From assembly GCA_030549815.1 (NCBI GenBank), contig JAUQQQ010000005.1, positions 74,039-130,329 on the forward strand: 56,291 nucleotides of DNA, read 5' to 3'. Both the position numbers and the translations under genes were made by a program. The notes under the pieces are model-generated. The model was not told the origin of the DNA and made no database searches. It saw only the letters and a list, made by a program, of their open reading frames with translations. The DNA comes from a bacterium. Its GTDB lineage: Bacteria; DRYD01. Positions 50,691 to 56,291 of this stretch are shown here, one piece after another. Each line of letters begins with the position of its first letter. Position 1 is the first letter of the stretch.

Positions 50691-52496
50691 ATGTTTGTAG
50701 AAAAGACAATTGATTCAATACTATATAACTTTAATAATTTAAGAATACTACTAGGGAACAATATAGTGTTTTTAAAACTTAATCTACAACCAATAATTAA
50801 CAAAGAACCATTACCTGATGATACCATCGTAATTGATTTACTAAATTTATATTTGAACAATTATTCAAAAAATAAAGAAAACGATCATTTTCTAATAAAT
50901 TCTTTTGAAGGATTTTGTAAAGATAATCCAAGTATAGATTTATTAAATTTAGAACAAGTACAAGAATATTATCAATTGGTAATATCCCTAATGTTTATTC
51001 TCAACGATTTACTAAATAATTTAGTTAGAGAAAAATTAGATAAATTTAAAACGATAGATTTTCTTGTCTTATCAAAAGCTGATAATGAATATAAACACTT
51101 AAAGCAAAAATTAACAGAAGAAATAAAAGAATATTTAGAAACTTTCATAAAAATAAGAGGAGAATACATAAGTGAAGATATAAAAAACAATTCATTAGAA
51201 ATCATTAATTACCTAAAAAATGGTAATTTTTCAAATAACATAAAAGAGACAGATGAATTATTTTTTGACATTATTACAAGAATACAAGATTATGAATACT
51301 ACATAATATGTAAAGATAGGGTATTTACAGTGGTTCCTTCATCCTATATTTGGTTTGAATTTATAATCCATGTTTATTATTTTCTTGAAAATCAAATATC
51401 TTTCAGTTCTTTAGAATTATTGTATGAAAAGCGAGTTATACCATCATTTAAATTTGCAAAAGATTGGTATAAAACCCTATACAATTCCGTAATATGTAAG
51501 GAAGAATATAAACAAACATTATACGATAATATAATTCAAAAAATAGATGAGATTGAAAATTATGTGTCCTTTGTTTTTAATAAATTGAAATCCAAAGAAA
51601 TAGTGGAAATAGATGAACAATCATTCTCACAAAAGTTATACTTCATTTATCAACAAACCGAAGAATTACAAAAATTATCAATAAAAATCGATAACAGTAA
51701 GTTAAAAGGAACAGGAATATTTGAAAATATTTACTCAATAATTTCAGATGTATATTCAGAAAAAGAACCTCTACTAATACTATATGAAATATACAATTCA
51801 ATCAGTTCTACTATAAATTACTTGGAGGAGTATGAACCTGATTTTCTAACACCATTAGATAGAAAAGTTTTAGAAAATAAAGATAAGTTTGAAAACCTAC
51901 TAAATATGATTTTAAAATACTTACAAGAAAATGATAAAGATTTACTAATAGATATCCTCAATTACTTTGAAGCAGAAATAGAACCATTAATTCTTGAAAT
52001 AAAATCGGATTATTCTAAATTAGAAAAAATATTAGAGCCACAAAAGATAATGTGCTTGAACTGTGGATATAAAAATGAACCTTACAATGATTACTGTATA
52101 AAATGCGGAAAAAAACTTATAAAACCTCAAACAGAAACAGAAAGTACAATAAAAAATATTTTCTCAAAAATGAAAAAAACAGATAATCTTGATGAAATAT
52201 CATCTTATTCTATACTCCTGATGAATATACTAAATAACTCATTATCAACTTTAGAAAATATTAGAAATTTATTAGAAGGAATACAAAATGAACAATCGTT
52301 GCAAATCTTAGACAAAATTAATATCATAATCGAAGATATCCTTATAATTAGAGAAAAAGTTTCTTTTATACTTAATAATGAGATAACCTTTGAAACATTT
52401 GATGATATAATAAAAGAAGTAGAGCAAATAGTAGATGAGTTAGATAAAAAGTTGGAAGAAATATACTCAAGTGTTAGGTCATTACAAAATACATAA
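50691..52496 (+). CDS. Large helical protein with a single zinc ribbon, unknown function
   Basis: A 601-residue, mostly helical cytoplasmic protein without signal peptide or membrane segments. Near residues 454-471 it has one zinc ribbon CLNCGYKNEPYNDYCIKC (CxxC-x12-CxxC). Flanking regions are long amphipathic helices rich in Leu, Ile, Asn, Glu and Lys (EYKHLKQKLTEEIKEYLETF; LDEISSYSILLMNILNNSLS). I do not recognise the family. A GAAGGGGG Shine-Dalgarno precedes the ATG. Its position 19 bases after rpsO suggests cotranscription with gatC and rpsO, but no ribosomal link is evident from sequence. Confidence 0.75.
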   Translation: MFVEKTIDSILYNFNNLRILLGNNIVFLKLNLQPIINKEPLPDDTIVIDLLNLYLNNYSKNKENDHFLINSFEGFCKDNPSIDLLNLEQVQEYYQLVISLMFILNDLLNNLVREKLDKFKTIDFLVLSKADNEYKHLKQKLTEEIKEYLETFIKIRGEYISEDIKNNSLEIINYLKNGNFSNNIKETDELFFDIITRIQDYEYYIICKDRVFTVVPSSYIWFEFIIHVYYFLENQISFSSLELLYEKRVIPSFKFAKDWYKTLYNSVICKEEYKQTLYDNIIQKIDEIENYVSFVFNKLKSKEIVEIDEQSFSQKLYFIYQQTEELQKLSIKIDNSKLKGTGIFENIYSIISDVYSEKEPLLILYEIYNSISSTINYLEEYEPDFLTPLDRKVLENKDKFENLLNMILKYLQENDKDLLIDILNYFEAEIEPLILEIKSDYSKLEKILEPQKIMCLNCGYKNEPYNDYCIKCGKKLIKPQTETESTIKNIFSKMKKTDNLDEISSYSILLMNILNNSLSTLENIRNLLEGIQNEQSLQILDKINIIIEDILIIREKVSFILNNEITFETFDDIIKEVEQIVDELDKKLEEIYSSVRSLQNT

Positions 52497-52559
52497 AAAG
52501 CAAATTTTTGTCTTATTCAATATATACTATATTAAATTTTTCAGAAATGAATATAAAGA

Positions 52560-52598
52560 CCGCCTGTCAGGGGAAAGGCGGAATATAAATACCCTGGC
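52560..52598 (+). promoter_or_regulatory. Candidate H-type pseudoknot RNA in the ppdK leader (copy B)
   Basis: Stem 1 CCGCC (52560-52564) with GGCGG (52577-52581). Loop 1 is a single U. Stem 2 is GUCAGGG (52566-52572) with CCCUGGC (52592-52598), seven pairs with one U.G. The joining loops are GAAA and the A-rich AAUAUAAAUA. The architecture equals copy A before acpP (17367-17400): identical stem 1, one-base loop 1, seven-pair stem 2 of different sequence and an A-rich 9-10-base loop 3. It ends 37 bases before the ppdK start codon. The compensating differences in stem 2 are the main support. Confidence 0.6.
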
Positions 52599-52635
52599 CC
52601 AAAATCGATAAAGGTTTTGGAAAGTAATAATAATC

Positions 52636-55290
52636 ATGAAATGGATATACTTCTTTGATGAAGGTAATGCTAATATGAGATTATTACTTGGTGGTAAAGG
52701 TGCAAATTTAGCAGAAATGACAAATTTAGGATTACCAGTTCCACCAGGTTTCACCATAACTACTGAAGTATGCAAAATGTATTTAGAGAATAAAGAAAAA
52801 ACAATGACAGAATTAATGCCTAAAGTAGAAGAAGCAGTAAAAGAATTAGAAAAAAGGATTGGAAGAAAATTCAATGACAAACAAAATATGCCTTTACTTG
52901 TTTCGGTTAGATCTGGCGCACCAGCATCAATGCCAGGAATGATGGATACCATCCTCAATGTAGGATTAACAAAAGAATTAATACCAGTTCTATCAAAATA
53001 TACCAATAGAAGATTTGCACTCGACTCATACAGAAGACTATTACAAATGTTCGGCAAAACAGTTCTACTTATCCCAACATTAGAAGAAATCTTAGATGAA
53101 TACAAAAAACACCACAATAAAAAATTAGATATAGAATTAACAGAAGAAGATTTGGAAAAAGTCATAGAATTATTAGAAGAAGAGTATAAAAAACATGGCA
53201 AAAATTTGCCTCAAGATCCTATAGAACAACTAAGAATGTCAATAGAAACTGTTTTTAATTCCTGGAATAATGAAAGAGCAAAAGAATACAGAAGGATATA
53301 TAATATTCCTGAAAATTGGGGAACTGCAGTAAATGTCCAAGCAATGGTATTCGGTAATTTAAATGATAAATCAGCCACAGGTGTAGCCTTTACTAGAAAC
53401 CCTTCAACTGGAGAAAAAGTACTGTATGGCGAATATTTGGTTAATGCACAAGGAGAAGACGTAGTAGCAGGTATAAGAACGCCCTCACCAATAAGTGAAA
53501 TGAAAGAAAAGTGGCCTGATACTTATGAACAACTCCTAAAAATCTCAGAAAAACTTGAAAAACACTACAAAGATATGCAAGATATGGAATTCACCGTAGA
53601 AGATGGAAAACTATATATGTTACAAACAAGGAATGGCAAAAGAACAGCACAAGCAGCAGTTAAAATCGCAGTCGATCTACACAAAGAAGGAATCATTACA
53701 AAAGAAGAAGCTGTGTTGAGAGTATCTACAGATGAAGTAGAAAAATTATTACATCCTCAAGTAGATCCAAAATCAAATATTAAACCTTTAACAAAAGGAT
53801 TAAACGCTTCACCAGGAGCTGCTATAGGAAAAGTAGTATTCGATTCAAAATTGGCAGCAGAATTAGGAGATAAAGGGGAAAAAGTTATTCTGGTAAGGCC
53901 TGAAACTAATCCCGATGATATAGCAGGTTTAGCAAGATCACAAGGAGTATTAACAGCACGAGGAGGAATGACAAGCCATGCAGCAGTAGTAGCAAGGGGA
54001 ATGGGTAAACCCGCTGTAGTAGGCGCCGAGGAAATAATTATTAACCTGAAAGAAAAGTTCTTTGAAGTAGGAAATGTAAAAGTTAAAGAAATGGATATTA
54101 TTAGTATTGACGGATCAACAGGATACGTTTATTTAGGAGAGGTTAAATTAATACCACCAACATTATCAAATGAGTTCTTCGAACTTTTAAGAATGGCAGA
54201 TGAAGTAGCAGAAATAGGAGTAAAAGCAAACGCAGATACACCAGAAGACGCAAGAAGAGCTTACGAATACGGAGCAAAAGGAATAGGATTATGTAGAACT
54301 GAGCACATGTTTATGGCAGAAGACAGACTACCTATCATGCAAGAAATGATAATCGCTGAAACAAAAGAAGAAAGACAAAAAGCACTTGATAAACTACTAC
54401 AAATGCAAAGAGATGATTTTTATAACATATTCAAGGAAATGAAAGGATATCCCGTGGTTATTAGATTACTTGATCCACCCTTACATGAATTCTTACCAAA
54501 AGAAGAAATATTAAACAAAAAAATAGAAGAAGCAAAAAAAGAAGGTAAAAATGAAGAAGTAGAAAAATACAAAAAAATGTTAGAAAAAGCAGAAATTTTA
54601 AAAGAAGCTAATCCAATGCTTGGTTTCAGAGGATGTAGATTAGGAATAGTTTATCCCGAAATAAATGAAATGCAAGTAAGAGCAATATTTGAAGCAGCTG
54701 TTAAATTACATAAAGAAGGAGAAAAAGTCAATCCTCACATTATGGTTCCATTGGTAGGATTAGAAAAAGAAATAGAAGTAGTTAAACAAAAGTTGGAAGA
54801 AGTGGCACAAAAAGTATTAAAAGAAAATAACGTTCAAATAGAATATAAATTTGGGACTATGATAGAAGTTCCAAGGGCATGTGTAATAGCAGATAAAATA
54901 GCAAAGCATGTGGAATTCTTCTCATTCGGAACAAACGATTTAACTCAGATGACGTTTGGATATAGTAGAGATGATGCCGAAGCAAAGTTCATACCTTACT
55001 ACTTAGAAAACAATATTTTAGAATTTAATCCATTTCAGCATTTAGATACAGAAGGTGTTGGAGAATTGATGAAAATGGCAATCGAAAAAGGTAGAAAAGT
55101 GAAAGCAAATCTGGAAGTAGGTATTTGCGGAGAACACGGAGGAGATCCCAAGTCTATACATTTTGCATACACAATAGGAGTAGATTATGTAAGTTGCTCC
55201 CCATTTAGAGTCCCCGTAGCAAGATTAGCAGCAGCTCAAGCAACAATAAAACATTCCAAAAAAGAAGTAAAATTAGCAGAAACAAGATAA
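52636..55290 (+). CDS. ppdK: Pyruvate, phosphate dikinase
   Basis: Cytoplasmic enzyme interconverting pyruvate, ATP and phosphate with phosphoenolpyruvate, AMP and pyrophosphate. It is used in anaerobes for PPi-linked glycolysis or gluconeogenesis. Of 884 residues, the ATP-grasp domain begins LGGKGANLAEMTNLGLPVPP. The phosphohistidine domain has LTARGGMTSHAAVVARGMGK with the catalytic His near 450. The TIM-barrel domain has GIGLCRTEHMF and the catalytic Cys in ICGEHGGDPKS near 831. There is only a weak Shine-Dalgarno (GGAAAG at -12), and the leader carries a candidate pseudoknot (52560-52598). Confidence 0.98.
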   Translation: MKWIYFFDEGNANMRLLLGGKGANLAEMTNLGLPVPPGFTITTEVCKMYLENKEKTMTELMPKVEEAVKELEKRIGRKFNDKQNMPLLVSVRSGAPASMPGMMDTILNVGLTKELIPVLSKYTNRRFALDSYRRLLQMFGKTVLLIPTLEEILDEYKKHHNKKLDIELTEEDLEKVIELLEEEYKKHGKNLPQDPIEQLRMSIETVFNSWNNERAKEYRRIYNIPENWGTAVNVQAMVFGNLNDKSATGVAFTRNPSTGEKVLYGEYLVNAQGEDVVAGIRTPSPISEMKEKWPDTYEQLLKISEKLEKHYKDMQDMEFTVEDGKLYMLQTRNGKRTAQAAVKIAVDLHKEGIITKEEAVLRVSTDEVEKLLHPQVDPKSNIKPLTKGLNASPGAAIGKVVFDSKLAAELGDKGEKVILVRPETNPDDIAGLARSQGVLTARGGMTSHAAVVARGMGKPAVVGAEEIIINLKEKFFEVGNVKVKEMDIISIDGSTGYVYLGEVKLIPPTLSNEFFELLRMADEVAEIGVKANADTPEDARRAYEYGAKGIGLCRTEHMFMAEDRLPIMQEMIIAETKEERQKALDKLLQMQRDDFYNIFKEMKGYPVVIRLLDPPLHEFLPKEEILNKKIEEAKKEGKNEEVEKYKKMLEKAEILKEANPMLGFRGCRLGIVYPEINEMQVRAIFEAAVKLHKEGEKVNPHIMVPLVGLEKEIEVVKQKLEEVAQKVLKENNVQIEYKFGTMIEVPRACVIADKIAKHVEFFSFGTNDLTQMTFGYSRDDAEAKFIPYYLENNILEFNPFQHLDTEGVGELMKMAIEKGRKVKANLEVGICGEHGGDPKSIHFAYTIGVDYVSCSPFRVPVARLAAAQATIKHSKKEVKLAETR

Positions 55291-55407
55291 AAAACAAGAC
55301 TAAAAAATTACACTTATAGTTAATTATACATATATTTTCATTTTTTCATTCTTTGTCCTTTAATATTTCCTTATTTTAGTAAAAAATAAATCACTAATTT
55401 TGCAGGA

Positions 55408-55426
55408 TTTTTTTTTTTTTTTTTTT
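55408..55426 (+). repeat. 19-base poly-T tract upstream of a lipoprotein gene
   Basis: A run of 19 consecutive T lies 44 bases before the lipoprotein start codon. TTGCAG precedes it (55400-55405) and AT-rich -10-like sequences (AATAAAT, TATTTT) follow. Such homopolymers change length by slippage. Since the tract may lie in the promoter spacer, it could switch expression. The same sequence ATTTTAGTAAAAA occurs on both sides of the tract (near 55376 and 55435). Confidence 0.85.
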
Positions 55427-55469
55427 GAATAAATATTTTAGTAAAAAGTATAAAAGGAGGTGAGTATGG

Positions 55470-56291
55470 ATGAAAAATATCAAAATACTAACCCTAATTA
55501 TTACTACCTTTATCCTCAGTTCTATCGGCATCTTCCTAACAAGTTGTAATAATAACGGAATAAGTTTTCAATCTTTCTTTAGTCAATCTTCTGGTGGAAA
55601 TAACCAACCATCCAACCCTTATTGGGCAAGATTAATTGATACTAACAACGCTACCGATTGGTATAATGGAGCAATATTTGATGGTAATAATTACTACATC
55701 GCTGGATTGCAACAAGATTCAACAATAAAATTAGCATTAATAAGCTTAAATCTTGATGGTAACCTAAATTTAGCTAAATACTGGACTGTTAATGGATATA
55801 CTAACGTTGGCTTAATTGATATTTTTATTTTTGACAATGATAATCTATTAGTTAGTGGCTGGCTTGATAACAACGGGTTCGTAGGAAATTATAACAAAAA
55901 TACAAATACCTTAGTAATAAAAAAAGTTTTTAATATACCTAGTTTATTTTCAATTTGTGATAATAATTTTATTTATTTAGCCTCTGAGGATAATAATAAT
56001 AATTCAGATGGTATAGGTGGGTACGTATTAAAATTAAATAAAAATGATTTTTCAATCGTATCAACTAAGCAAGTAGTTCAAAGTGGTAATTTCGATTTTG
56101 GTTTTGAAAATATAACACTACAAGCAAAAATTAATCCTGATTATATAGCGTTGCATGATTACAGAACCAATAGAGTAGTAGTTTTAAATTCATCCGATTT
56201 AAGCCTGGTTAAAGCGTATGATACTAGTATCTTTCAAAATCCCCTAATAGATGAAAATGGAAATTTATACTTATTTGATAACGTAAATAAT
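55470..56291 (+). CDS. Lipoprotein with beta-propeller-like repeats (3' end cut off)
   Basis: The first 274 residues of a gene running off the window. The start MKNIKILTLIITTFILSSIG leads to a lipobox LTSC and then an Asn/Ser/Gly-rich linker, so it is lipid-anchored. The body repeats a pattern of about 40-50 residues (FDGNNYYIAGLQQDSTIKLA; FDNDNLLVSGWLDNNGF; ISLNLDGNLNLAKYW), as in beta-propeller or delta-60/SBBP-type surface proteins. AAAGGAGG lies nine bases before the ATG at 55470; another ATG at 55466 is out of frame. A poly-T tract lies upstream. The ligand is unknown. Confidence 0.85.
   Translation, partial: MKNIKILTLIITTFILSSIGIFLTSCNNNGISFQSFFSQSSGGNNQPSNPYWARLIDTNNATDWYNGAIFDGNNYYIAGLQQDSTIKLALISLNLDGNLNLAKYWTVNGYTNVGLIDIFIFDNDNLLVSGWLDNNGFVGNYNKNTNTLVIKKVFNIPSLFSICDNNFIYLASEDNNNNSDGIGGYVLKLNKNDFSIVSTKQVVQSGNFDFGFENITLQAKINPDYIALHDYRTNRVVVLNSSDLSLVKAYDTSIFQNPLIDENGNLYLFDNVNN

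Noticed and set aside
55291-55407. Terminator for ppdK.
   Set aside because: Only a weak AT-only hairpin (TTATTTT-AGTA-AAAAATAA) is visible, not convincing as an intrinsic terminator.
1-56291. CRISPR arrays, rRNA genes and prophage genes.
   Set aside because: No regularly spaced direct repeats of 25-40 bases, no rRNA-like sequence and no integrase, capsid or terminase genes were seen. The only tandem array is the 15-bp coding repeat.

Overview
The window is a strongly AT-rich stretch of bacterial chromosome, densely packed and mostly coding on the minus strand, with short overlaps (ATGA, TAATG) between neighbours. The cell looks like a flagellated, two-membrane (diderm) bacterium. It has apolipoprotein N-acyltransferase, a LolA-like protein, an EnvC-type M23 peptidase, FtsX, penicillin-binding protein 2, a flagellar rod protein and a fliH-fliI-fliJ cluster. 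It also has c-di-AMP (CdaA) and c-di-GMP (GGDEF, PilZ) signalling, pyruvate phosphate dikinase, a NuoC subunit, GatC-dependent amidation and a clostripain-family peptidase. Several gene contexts are unusual: rpsL lies outside any str operon, cdaA sits beside a WYL regulator, and nuoC is alone with acpP and pilZ. This suggests a poorly sampled lineage, which I do not name.

Layout, 1-20.5 kb (minus strand): partial dxr and asd; a clostripain-family peptidase with its own terminator; then tRNA-His, a class III aminotransferase, a small exported protein, gcvPB and lnt. Next are ileS; a coupled run tdh-cdaA-WYL-gltX; acpP-pilZ-nuoC-lolA-like; pdxT; and an opine-dehydrogenase-like gene followed by accC.

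20.5-41.8 kb: a flagellar rod gene, a large Ser/Thr kinase with TPRs, a CaCA-family exchanger, an unusual lipoprotein, fliH-fliI-fliJ, and a small orphan gene with a strong terminator. One plus-strand gene of uncertain oxidoreductase type follows. Then comes a ten-gene minus-strand run yebC-tsf-pyrH-rpsL-ftsX-envC-mutS-(80 aa)-flippase-like-mrdA, linking translation, division and wall synthesis.

41.9-56.3 kb: a pseudopilin-like gene faces a remnant of an IS200/IS605 tnpB 3' end with an omega-RNA-like hairpin. It is followed by a minus-strand run of six genes: three uncharacterised membrane proteins, holB, an exported protein with LDEY repeats, and a membrane GGDEF protein. The plus strand then carries a copper-amine-oxidase-N-like secreted protein, tRNA-Leu, gatC, rpsO, a zinc-ribbon coiled-coil protein, ppdK, and a truncated lipoprotein downstream of a 19-T tract.

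The most notable non-coding finding is a pair of H-type RNA pseudoknots, one upstream of acpP and one upstream of ppdK. They share stem 1 exactly. Their second stems differ in sequence but remain paired, which is what a conserved regulatory RNA would show. The most notable protein-level candidate is the coupled three-gene membrane module at 46.5-49.0 kb.
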